Assembly: GCA_027972325.1 (NCBI GenBank)
Contig: JAPMOS010000003.1
Location: 434,001 to 498,000 of the forward strand
Source: Paratrimastix pyriformis
Taxonomy: Eukaryota; Preaxostyla; Paratrimastigidae
Direction: 5' to 3'
Length of the DNA: 64,000 nucleotides
Within the stretch, counting starts at the first letter, position 1. Every line of letters starts with the position of its first letter. The translations under genes and the position numbers were made by a program. Under the pieces are notes generated by a model that ran no database searches, was not told where the DNA came from, and saw only the letters and a program-made list of their open reading frames with translations. Positions 24,681 to 35,751 of the stretch are shown here, piece by piece.

Positions 24681-27600
24681 ATGTCCTTTTCTAGGTTCGT
24701 CCAGCGGGCGCCGCACTCCTCAGTCCGCATCGACCCTCCCTCGGACGCAGACGACCCTCAGTCAGTACTTCTCCACAACCACAGTGAAGAAGTCTGCTGA
24801 TCCTGCTTCACATCCACCGTCTTCATCGAAGAAAGAGGACGATGCCCCAATCGCGCCACCTTTTTCACCGGCCCCCCCTGCCCCGACGGACTTCAGTGAA
24901 AAGTCCACGGTCGAGCAAGACTCTTTTTGCGGTACCCTGGGGACTCAGCCGACACTGCAGCCCCCACGAACCCCAGGCGATGGCGGCGCCCGACGGGTGG
25001 TGATCATCGAGGACGACGATGACGACTCCGTCCCTCGGGCCCCCTCGACCGCAGCTCCTGCTCCCTCTGCGGCCGGCACCACTCCAAGTGTTTCGGCACC
25101 TGGACCCGCACCCGCTCCGCTGCACCATCACCACCCCCACTCGACCGTGTCGTTCGCCCCCCGGTCTCCGCCACCCCCCGGATCCCCGGCTCCCCCTGCC
25201 GACCCGCCCGCCCGGCAGAACTCCTCCCGCCCCTCAACCGTTGGCCGAAAGCGGGCCGCCGCCGACAGCCTGCCGGCCCGGCGTCGCACCCGGAAGCCCC
25301 GCCGGCACGACCCGCCCGCCACGGGCCCCGGCTCGCTGGAGGTGACCATCCGCCTGGCCGGTCCCGCCACGGCCGCCCCGGGGGTCCCCCGGGGCCTGGT
25401 CCGCTCGACCAACTCGCCCTTCTCGCCCGGTGTGCTGGTGCCCATCACCCGGTTCTTCCTCGCCCGCCCCACGGCCGCCTCGGCGCAGCCTTCGCAGCCG
25501 CGCCTTCGCCGCCACCCGTCACCGACCCCGCCCCGCCGCCACCCAGGAGCTGCGGGCCTCCCAACCCGCCCCCGCCCCGGCCCCGCCGCCAGCCAGCCAC
25601 CACTACCCCGACAGCAGCCCCTGTCCATTCCATCTCGCACCGCTGCCCCTGCCACCCCCCGCGTCTCGCTGCCCGAGCCCAGGCCCGGCCCCGCCGGCCA
25701 CCCGCATCTGGACGCCGAGGATGTGCGGCTGCTGGAGGCCCTGGCCGCCCAGCCCAAGCCGCCCGCCTCGGCCCACATCAAGCACCGCCACAGGCACAGC
25801 CTCCTGCCCGCCGCCTCGGAGCTGCACGGGGCCGCCGAGGGCTCCGCGCCCGCCCGGCGCCACCGGCGCCAAGCACAGCCGCCACCGCGAACCTCTGGCG
25901 CTCCTCCCCTCCCGGCCTCCGTACCCGCCCCCGAACCCGCCCATGCCCCGTCCCCATCCCCGCCTCTGCCCCGTACCCGTACCCGCCCTGCCACCGCCAC
26001 CGCCCCCATACCCGCCGCAGCCGGCGCCTCACCCTCGGTGGCCGCGGAACCGGCTGCCCCGCCAGCCCCAACGCCCGCGCCCGCACCCGCCGTCTCGGCA
26101 CCGCCTTCACTTGGCGGCCTCCCGCCGCCCCCCGCAGCGGTCCCCCTTTCTGCGGCCGCTGCGCCACCCCCCGCCCCCGACTCAGCGCCCGCCCCCGCCC
26201 ACCCACCACCCTCGCCCACCCGCCGCACGGCCGCCCGACCGCCGGGTCAGGCCCGCATCGCATGGGCCCTGGACGGGGTCAAGGAATCCGACACGGAGCG
26301 CGACACGGCCCCCTCGGACGCCCCGCCGGCTGCCCCGCCCGTCTCGCCCGGGTCGGCCTTCCTGGCGGGGTCGGCCCGCCGCCCGCCCGCGCCCCCGATG
26401 GCCGCGGCCGCCGCCCCGGCCCTGGTCGTGGTGCCCCCGGCGGCCCTGAGCGCCGTGGCCACCTCGATCTCCTCGCTGGAGCTCTCCGACTCCGCCCCCA
26501 GCGGCGGCGCCGCCCCGGCTGCCCCTGCTGCCTCTGGCGGGGCCCCTGCGGCGGGGCCCGAGGGCGACGAGGTGCCCATCGACTTGGACCAGCTGCCCAT
26601 CGACTGGGACATGGACGAGGTCACCCTGCCCGCCCCGTCCTGCCCCCTGCCCGCCAGCGCCGGCCCGGCCACGGACGAGGTGCCCGAGAGCGTGCCCCCC
26701 GAGAGCCCCGCCCCGGAGCCCGTCTGGGCCGAGGTCCTCCGCGCCCAGCAGCTGCGCAACCACCAGGCCGCCGTTGTGCCCGCAGCCCCGGCCAGCCCAG
26801 CCCCGCCGCCCTCGCCCGCAGCCCGCGCGGCGGCCACCTCGCTGATCGCATCGAACCGGGTCACCCTGCGGCTGACCCCCCGGCCCTCCACCCCCCGCCC
26901 GGCCACCCCGGGCGGGCCCCCGGGGACCCCCCTTGCCCGGCCGGCGGCGCCCCCCCGCAGCCCCGGCACACCGTCCTCCCAGACGAGCAACAGCACCCTG
27001 GGCGCGTCCGAGGGCCCGCGCTCCCCCCCGGGGGGAATGCCGCCCGAGAGCCAGTGGGTGGCGCCCGAGCTGCCCACCTCCGAGGCCGAGGCCGAGGCAG
27101 GGTCGCCGCCCCCATCGCCCGCAGGCTCGACCAGTTCCGCCGCCAGCGAGAGCCGCCGCCGGCACCACCACCACCGGCGCCACCACCACCACCACCACCG
27201 GGGGTCCTCGGCCTCCCCGGACCAGTCCGAGTCGCCCGCCGTGCCCATCCCCAGCGGGCTGCTCCCGGCCAAGCAGCCCCTCATGCTGCCGCCAGCCTCG
27301 CCCCAGTCCGACGACACGGGTGCCGCCCGGCCGCACCACCGGTTCCGCCCACGCAGCGGCCGCAAGGCGCGCCGGGCGTCCCGGCGTGCCCTGAGCGAGG
27401 AGCAGCTCGCGCAGCAGGACGAGGATGCCCTCGCGGCGGCCGATGGGGGCGCGGCCCAGGACCAGGACCTGCAGCAGCAGCAGGCTGCCGAGGCCGCCGC
27501 CCAGCAGGCCGCTTACGATCCGTCCGTCCCCCGCCGCCCGGCCCTCGTGCGTGAGCTTTGAGTATCGCTGCTGTGGCCTGTCGGGGGGGGGGGGGAGGGG

Positions 27601-29704
27601 GGGGGGGTGCGTCAGTCGCCATGGCGTGTGAGGAGGACGCATCGTCTGTCGCGTGGGTGGCGCACCCTCTGTTGGTTGGGTGCCGCCTGCTGCCGTGGGC
27701 CACTCCACCCACCCCCTCGCCCCGCCACCCCGTCTGACACCCGTCCTTCGCCTGGCCTCGCACCTGCGCCTCGGCTGCTGCTGCGGGTGGATGGGATGGG
27801 GATGGGGATGGGGATGGGGATGGGGATGGGGATGGGGATGGGGATGGGGATGGGGATGGATGGGGATGGGGATGGGGATGGGGATGGGGATGGGGGCGAT
27901 GCAGATTCCTGGCGATCAGCCGGTTCCCCCCGCTGCCCTCGCTGCCCCGCAAGCGGGGCCTCCTGCCCCCAATGGTCCGCACGCGCCACCAGCCCCAGCC
28001 CCAACCCGTCCCCTCCCCGTGCCATGGCCCGCCCCTGGTCCTGACGACTGTCCTCTTCCTTCCCCCTGCCTCCGTCTCTGCGCCTGCCTCTGCGCCTGCA
28101 CCTGTGGCCGCAGCGCCCCGAGCACGCGGGCCGGATGACGGTTGTGCTGGACCTGGACGAGACGCTGGTCCACTGCGACATCTCGGCCTCGATCGCCAAC
28201 GCGGACATCGGCTTCGAGATGCTCTTCAACGGCGAGCCCTGCAAGGTCGGCCCCCGCCGCTGCCACCCACCGGCCCGCTCTTCTCATGTCCCCTGCCATC
28301 ACCATCTTCACCGTCACCACGATTCGCCACCATCGCCACCATCAATCACCAGCATCGTCATCATCAGCATCGCCATCATCGGCATCGCCATCATCAGCAT
28401 CGCCATCATCGCATCACCTGTTCTGGTCTCTCACGGTGGTAATGCAGATTGCCGGCATCAAGCGCCCCGGCTGGGCGGAGTTCCTCCACGAAGTGGCGGC
28501 CCTCTTCGAGGTGGTCCGCTTGTCCCCGTCATCGCCCCCGCCCACACGGCCCCCTCTTGTCATCGCCCCCGCCCACACGACCCCCTCTTGTCATCGCCCC
28601 CGCCCTCATCGCCGATCCTGTGCTGCCTCGTGTCGACGGCGTGGTCTGTCTCTGTTCAGGTCTGCTTCACGGCCTCGCAGGAGGTCTACGCGAACACCAT
28701 CCTGGACATGCTCGACCCCGGCCACACCATCTTCAGGTCCGCCCAGCAGCACAGCCAACCCGCACGGCCAACCCACACAGCCAGCGCCCCAGCAGCACCT
28801 CCATCCGCACTCCCTGCTTGTCTGCTCGTCACACAACACTCCATCCCGCCCGCCCCATCCGCGCCCTCCATCCGCGCCCAGCCACCGGCTGTTCCGCGAG
28901 GCCTGTCTCAACGTGGACGGGAACTTCGTCAAGGACCTGGAGGCCCTCGGGCGCGACATGCGGCGCCTGGTCATCGTCGACAACACCCCCCAGGCCTTCG
29001 GATACCACGTCTGCCTCACCCCCGCCCCCACCTCCATCCCTTGTCGTCATCCGATCGGCGCCATCATCCAGTCATCCAGGCATCATCATCCAGGCATCAT
29101 CATCCAGGCATCATCATCCAGTCATCATCATCCAGTCATCATCATCCAGTCATCATCATCCAGTCATCATCATCCAGTCATCATCATCCAGTCAGCAGCA
29201 GCAGCATCATTCCAGTCATGACACCCTCTGTTGTCTTCGGCGCAGCTGGACAGCGGCATCCCGATCGCCACCTACCTGGGCGAGCCCGACGACTGCCTGG
29301 GGGCCGTGCTGGGCGACCTGCGCGAGCTGGCCCTCCAGTCCGACGTGCGCCCCTGGCTCCGGCAGCGCTACGGGCTGGCCGACTACGTTGCCGAGGCCAT
29401 CGCTCGGGCGGCTGCGGGCGGGGTCCCGGCGGCTGCGGCCACCCCGCTCAGCTGCCCCGACACGGCCCCCGACGATGCCGCGGCTGAGGCGGTGGTGGCG
29501 CCCATGTCTCCTGCCCCGCCCGACGGGGCGGACGAGGAGGAGGAGGAGGAGGGTGATGAGGACGGGGGGGAGGGGAACGGGGGTATGAGTGGCGATCTAG
29601 TCTCGGGTCCCCCGCTGCCCGACGAGCCTCCCGTACCGATGGCCGTCGAGGTGGCTGTCGCCGCGGGCGGAGGCCTCGAGTCGGCAAGAGCCCCCGGGAT
29701 ATAG
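24681..29704 (+). CDS. SCP/FCP1-family protein phosphatase with about 940-residue disordered N-terminus
   Basis: HAD-family phosphatase like CTD small phosphatases/Dullard, which act on phosphoserine, classically the RNA polymerase II tail. The catalytic signature VVLDLDETLVHC is at ~28140, with the nucleophile in DLDET. Then come KRPGWAEFL, CFTASQEVYANTILDMLD, NFVKDLEALGRD, VIVDNTPQAFGYH and GIPIATYLGEPDD, spread over exons 28114-28245, 28448-28513, 28660-28736, 28882-29008 and 29246-29704. A long Pro/Ala/Ser-rich exon (24751-27521) joins through intron 27522-27904 (GTCCG...CAG) to exon 27905-27974. That exon codes FLAISRFPPLPSLPRKR, the usual segment before the phosphatase core, so the disordered region belongs to this gene. 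I place the start at ATG 24681 with a 28-nt intron 24723-24750; without that intron the upstream frame has no ATG. The tail is acidic. Confidence 0.88.
27789..27896. repeat. (GGGGAT)n array in phosphatase intron
   Basis: About 17 hexamer units with one offset break. It lies inside intron 27522-27904, directly before the 3' splice site. A G-rich tract (27582-27607) lies near the other end of the same intron. Confidence 0.9.
29077..29210. repeat. (CATCATCCAGT)n array in phosphatase intron
   Basis: About ten units of CATCATCCAGT/CATCATCCAGG in the intron between exons ending 29008 and starting 29246. Similar CATCATCAT runs occur in introns at 28320-28400 and 31060-31130. Confidence 0.85.
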
Positions 29705-30068
29705 CCGTCGTGGGGGGTATGCTTTTATTGTTCTTGTTGCGATTCGATTAAGTTGGGAGTGGGTTTCAGCGGCGGCGGTTCGCTGTTGGTCGTGTGTTGG
29801 TGTCCGCATGTCGTTGCGTGTGATTTCTCGTTTCATTTCTCCATCCCCGTCAATCTCGGGGATCTTCGGCTGTCATCCCCCGGGCCTCTTGGAGGGGCAA
29901 TACCGGACCTGGCAAGCCAATGCGCACCGAACTCAGAAACCAGTCGCAAACGCTCCAACACAGCCCCCAGCCCGAGGAGACGACCGGCTTTCCAAATTTT
30001 CCAAAATCGGGCTCGCTCCAAGGGAACCCTCTCCTGTTCCCTTTGTTGCCCACCAGTTTTGAAACACG
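29705..30068. other. Intergenic, 364 bp
   Basis: Between the phosphatase stop (29704) and the F-box gene start (30069), same orientation. T-rich near 29725-29760, otherwise unremarkable. No conserved frame seen. Confidence 0.6.
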
Positions 30069-32423
30069 ATGGATACCATCGCGCCAGAACTTCTTCAGCA
30101 GGTTGCTTTTTTTTTTTTGTCGGGTTCGACTTTGAAGTTGACATTGGTTGGTAGATTTTTCGTGGAGCCAGCTCGGAACAATTGGCCAAGTGGATGCTGG
30201 TCAATCGGCATTGGCGCGACGCAATTTTGCGAAGCCCTCTCTGGTTTACATCCGTCGCCCGGGAATATGGCGACAAGGTCATCGATCGGTATCTCTTCAC
30301 GGAGGATGATGCACCGAGTCCGGAACACTACCCGGCCTTCACCGATGGCCGATTCTGGATGAAACTGACCGAAAAACACCACAAATTATTACGGGTCGTT
30401 GAAAAAGCCCGAAGAAAGGAGCAACAACGCATGCTCAGGCAGATTCCCCGGTGCACTCGTGGGCAAACGGACGAGATGCTGACCTTCGTAGGTTTCTGCC
30501 TCGTGGGGCCCTTCGCTATCTTGGGCTTTCTCGCATGGCTCATCTTGGTGATGCTCCAGGGGGAGGGCTACATTCAGGTTTGCATGCCGCTGCTCTACCC
30601 GGGGGGTCATGGGACACATCTCTCTGGTGGAGTAGATCACCCTGCATGGGGTGGTGGCCCCACTGGATGCGGTCGCCGTTGGGGGCGTGGTGGCCTTCAT
30701 GGTCATGGATGCCCGAACCCCCATCCGGGACGCCTTCCACTGGATGCTGATCGCGGTCGGGGTGGCTATCGCCCTGGCCATTCCGGCCGCCCACTGGGTG
30801 GCGAGCCGGTACGACTGGTCGGCCGCCAACCCCGGTCCGTCGCCACCAGGACAACGCTTCCGCCAATCACTCGCTTTTGGCTCGGTGGCGGGTGCGCGGG
30901 GGTGGGGGCTGGTGGGTTGGGGACGGGGCAGGCGTGGCCGCACCGGCGGGTCTGAGTTACCTGTGGGCGCTGTCCCCGGCCATCGCAGGGACTGCCCTTG
31001 TGACCCTGGCCGGAGCCGCGATGATCATCACGGCCAGAAACAAGCTGGAGTCCGTCCAGGCCATCATCACCATCATCATCCACATCATCATCAGCCACCA
31101 TCGCCATCAGCATCAGCATCAGCATCCTCATCACTCAAAGACCCCCCTCGTTTCTGGTCGCTGCAGCCGTCTGGCCTCTGTGCTGGTTGTGCTGTTGCCT
31201 GCCCTGATCGTCATGGCCCAGCTGGTGCTGGCGGGGCTGGGCCTGCAGGGGAGCGTCGCCACCTGGTGGCCCACGCTTCTGGTGCCGGTCCACCTGGTCG
31301 CCGGCCTGGCCGTCCTGGGGGGCCTCATCATGCTGGTGACCTGGCTTTGCGGAAGGCGCGGCTACCGGTCCGTCGTCATCCAGTCGTCGGCGGCGTCATC
31401 CATAATCCAGTCACACATCATCATCATCATCCAGTCATCATCATCATCCTCACATCATCATCCTCATCATCATCCAATCATCTCATCCAATCATCACGCT
31501 CCTGTGTGGTCCGAAATGGCATCATCACCCTGTGGTGATTTCCTCCATGTTCGTTCGTGTTGTAGGGCCGCCGCCAAGCGCCTTGCCGGGCTGCTCCTCA
31601 CTGCGGGGGGCCTCAGCTTGGCCCTGGCCGACGCCACGGTGGCCGCCCGGCTTGAGGGCGTCACCTCCATGCACCTGGTCATCGTCCTCATCCTGGGGAT
31701 CATCTGGTCCGCCGGCCGGACGCCCCCCCCCCCCTGCCCCCCTGGATTGATCTGCCTCACCCCTCACCCGCGGGGTGGTGGTGGGCTTGGTGGGTGGGCA
31801 GGTGGGTGCCCGTGGTGGTCCTCTGGTGGTACGAGTCCCGGCGCGTGTGGCGGGAGGATTCGCAGAAGCGATGGTGCCGCCGGCCCAAGTTCCTCACCCA
31901 GGCCCAGCTCAGGCCCGCCCCCCCCCCCCGCCCCGATGTGACTATGACCCCTCCCTCCCTCCCCTTCCCCCCGGAAAGGCCGTCCCAGACAAGACTGAGA
32001 CAGAAGTCTTGGAATTTCCTGATCCTTCCTTAATAACTCGTCGTTTTTGGTCCCTCCCTACCCACCCACCCACCCACCCTTCCCTCCTCCCCCTGCAGGC
32101 AGGTTGAGCGCATCCTTGGCCAGACCTTCGGCGCCTACGCCCTGCAGGCTCCCAGCCACTGGGCGCCCCCCCAGTCCCGCTTCGAGCAGCCCCGGTGGAG
32201 CATCGTCTACGGGGCCTACTGGTGCCTCACCGAGCGGGCCCTCCGCCCCCTGGAGGAGGGGCCCCTGCAATCGCAAGCCCAGGCCGGCCGCCAACGGGGG
32301 CCCATCTTTTTCGATGTGGGGGCGGCCCTGCAGGACCAGGCCGTGGATGATGAGGCCCCCGAACGGGCGCTTTCCGTTTGCGTTTGCGACGAAGCCGAGT
32401 GCCTGGGGGCTGTGGAGGACTGA
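30069..32423 (+). CDS. F-box protein with multiple membrane spans (second copy of this design)
   Basis: Eight exons join in frame: 30069-30101, 30155-30577, 30636-30834, 30932-31049, 31167-31367, 31566-31706, 31802-31981 and 32099-32423. Splicing of intron 1 (GTTGC...TAG, 53 nt) completes an F-box: APELLQQIFRGASSEQLAKW followed by MLVNRHWRDAI. Then come a charged linker (KLTEKHHKLLRVVEKARRKE) and about eight hydrophobic spans, e.g. FVGFCLVGPFAILGFLAWLI, LIAVGVAIALAIPAA, VVLLPALIVMAQLVLAGLG and MHLVIVLILGIIWW. A soluble C-terminal tail ends AECLGAVED. By architecture this would be a membrane-anchored SCF adaptor; the substrate is unknown. It is the same layout as the gene at 16367 with little obvious sequence identity in the membrane part. 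Several introns carry CATCAT-type repeats. Confidence 0.8.
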
Positions 32424-32783
32424 CCGGCAGGCGCGCGCGCACACACAGCACACACACACCAGCAGATCGGCATCTGCTGCTGGCCGCGGCGTCAGCCATC
32501 ATCGGCAGGGGACGAGAGGAGGCGAAGCTGAGGGATGAGCCGGTCGCTCCCTCACCCCCCTCCCTCCCCTCCCCTCCCCCCATGAGCCGGGATGATGAGG
32601 GTAACCCGTGTTCCCTCCTCCTCCCCCCCAGCCCAAGCCCGGAACTCACCCACGCCCCAGTCGGGCGGCGCGGCTTCGGTCCATCGATCGTGTTGGTGTT
32701 GAGGAGAGGGGGAGTGAGAAACCGGTCCTACGCGGGGGTCGAGCCAGCAGTGGGGAGGGGAGGGGAGGGGGGGATGGGGGGGC
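32424..32783. other. Tail-to-tail intergenic region, 360 bp
   Basis: Lies between the 3' ends of the F-box/TM gene (+) and the SUMO protease gene (-). Contains a (CA)n stretch at 32434-32460 and G/A-rich sequence at 32755-32783. No coding signal seen. Confidence 0.6.
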
Positions 32784-33099
32784 TCAGCGTCGGGGCGGAT
32801 CCCCGTAAAACGACTTTGCGGAGATGGGCGGTGGCAAGAGCCTGGGCGGGGACGACGACGACGTCAGCGGGCCCGCGGATGGGCGGCCCCGCGCGGGGCC
32901 CTCGGTCTGCTGCTGTGGCGGGCAGCGCTCGTCCCCGCGGCCCCGGGGGGCCCACTGCTCGCCCTCGCGGTCGGACCTGCCGCGGTCGCGGTCCCCCCGG
33001 TCGGAGCCGCCATGGACATAGTCATAGTCCCCTGGGCCATGGCTATACTCCGGCGGGCCGCGGCGGCCATTGTCGGGGCCCCGTGGGGAACGGCGGCGT

Positions 33100-33132
<33 letters not shown>

Positions 33133-35692
33133 CGTGGCAGCGGCCTGGATTTCTGGGGCGAAATGGTGTGGCCGGGAGCCGCCGGGCATCTGGGGGGAGG
33201 AGGGGCCCGGGCGGGTGATGTGGTGCGGCCGCGGGGGACAGGGATCGTCGACGGGACGGCGGCGGCGGGGTGTGGTGGGGGCGTGGCTGCTGGGCCGCGG
33301 GGTGGTGGCGACTGCTGCTCCCCGTCGGAGGCGAATGCGAGGGGCGGGTAGCCCGGCTTCTCAGGGCCCGAGACGCGGCACACCCGCGAGCGCATGGGAC
33401 GCCCCGACCCGGGCGGCGAGGGGGACGGGGTGATGGTAATGGCGGGCGAGTGGGCCGGAGAGGGCGACCGGGTCCACCGGTCCGCCTCCGCTGGGGCCGC
33501 CGGGAGGGTGTGGCTCGGCCCCCGGCCGCTGGGGCCCTCCGAGTGGCGGCGGCTCTGCGAGCTGCTGCGATGGACGGGGGGCGAGGGTGCCTTGGACTCG
33601 GGGGTGGTGGGGGAAGCCGGGGTTGGCGGGGGCGAGGCGGAGATGGACGAGTGCGACCCGCCCTCGTCGTCCGATTTCCTGCCGTGCCTGCTGCTGCTGC
33701 CGCGGTGGCCGCGGTGGCTGCCGTGACTGCCGTGGCGGCTGTGGCGGCCGTCCCGGTCCTCCTTGTCCGGATCCTTGTCCTTGTCCTTGTCCTTGTCCTT
33801 GTCCTTGTCCTTGTCCTTGTCCTTGTCCTTGTCCTTGTCCTTGTCCTTGTCTGTATCCTTGTCCCTGTCCTTGTCCTTGTCCTTGCCCCCCTTGCTGCTG
33901 CTGCCCTTTTCCTTCTTGGCGCCACCGGCCCTGTGCTTCCCGTCGGGCTTCTCATGGGCGCCCGCGGTGGGCGGGGCAGCGGGCTCGTCGTCCGGCAGCT
34001 CGATGGGCTGCTGCGACGTACCTTCGCCCTTGGGCCCGTGGCCGTGGCCATGCCCGTGGCCGTGGCCGTGCTGTCGCCCGTGGCTGTGGCTGTGGCTCGA
34101 GCTGCGGTTCGCACGGGGGCGGCGCCTCGTAGTCTTCTGCTGCTGCTGCTGCTGCTCGGCCTCGAGGGCACCCGAGATGTCCACCACCACCGGCCCCATC
34201 GCCACCTCGTCGTCGTCGTCGTCCTCCTCCTCGTCGCCGCTCGCGTGGCTGTCGTGATCGTCCTCCGGGCGGGGGGTCGGCTCATCGGTGATGACGGCCG
34301 CGAGGGCAGACGGGTCGCGAGGCAGCCCGGTGTTCGAGGGTGACGGCGGGGGCGCGGGGCGGCGCGGGGGGGAGTCGGGGGCATGGGGCGGCATGAAGGG
34401 CGAGACCAGCCGCTTGGGGGATGGCGAGTCCCACTCGTCCGCGGCTGGGGCTGGGGCCGAGGCTGGGGCCGGGGCCGGAGACGGTGAGGAAGGAGACAGG
34501 GATGGGGACGGGGATGGGGAAGGGGCTGGGGGCGGAGGTCGAGACGGAGTCAAGTCGATGACCAGCGAGGGAGAGCCTGGCGGAGCCGACACGAGCGCTG
34601 CTGCTGCTGTTGATGATGATGGTGGTGGTGGTGCCGGTGCCGGTGCCGGTGCTATTGGTGCCGGTGCCGGTGCTGCCGGTGGAGCAGCGGGGGGCGGAGG
34701 GGCAGAGGAGGTTGGGTTGGGGCCAGCGGGCGGCGGCTGGGCGGCGGCTGGCGGCGGGGGGGCCCGGGCGGACAGGTGGCCCCCGTCGGGCCCAAGCCCA
34801 AGGCTGGGCTCATCGCCGGATCCCGGCGCGGGGGGCTGGGCGTCGGCGGCGGGGGGCTGCGAGTCGGCCAGGGACAGGGATTCCTCCGCCTCCGCCTCCG
34901 CCTCCCCAGCGGCCGGGTCCTCGGCGGGGTGTGTGACGTGGGCGGGGCCGCTGACAGGGCCGAGGCGGAGGGGGCTGGGCGGCGGGTCGGGCGAGATCGA
35001 CCGGGGCGGTGAGGCGATGGTGCCCCAGGCTGGGACCGGCGGTGGCGGTGGCGGGGGCGGAGGCGGAGGCGACGACGGTGGCGGAGGCGGAGGCGACGAC
35101 GGTGGCGGGGGCGGTGGCGACGACGGTAGTGGTGGTGGTGGTGGTGGTGGTGGTGGTGGTGGCGGCGGCGGTGGTGGTGGTGGTGGTGGCGGTGGTGGCG
35201 GGGCGGCCGTCTGGCCGGGGCCGGCCAGGCAGGACAGGAAGGGGAAGATGGGTCCATGGCCCACCGGGCGGGGGCACAGCTGGGGCTCATCCGAGTGGGG
35301 CCGCAGGGGGGACAGGGCCCGGGGGGCCGGCTGGCTCGGGGAGGGCGAGACGGCCGGGCCGCCGAGGGCGGGGGGCGAGGCGAGGAGGGAGGGCGGAGCG
35401 GAGGTGGGCAGGATGCAGCTGAGGCCCATCAGCTCGCCAGGGAAGGGCGCCGCGAAGGGCACCGTGGGGCTGTGCTGCTGCTGCACGTACGGCGGCCCGG
35501 GGGTGATGCCCGGAGAGGGAAGCAGCGGCGGCGGCGGTGGCGGCGGCGGGGAGAAGGCGGGCGGGAAAATGGAATAGGGTGGGGTGGGGAGCAGGGCCCC
35601 CATGGGGGCCGATGGTGGAAGGAGCAGGTTCAAGTTCAAGCTGGGAAGATCCGCCACGCCCCGGGAGGCCGGCATGAAGCATGCCGAGGGCA

Positions 35693-35751
<59 letters not shown>

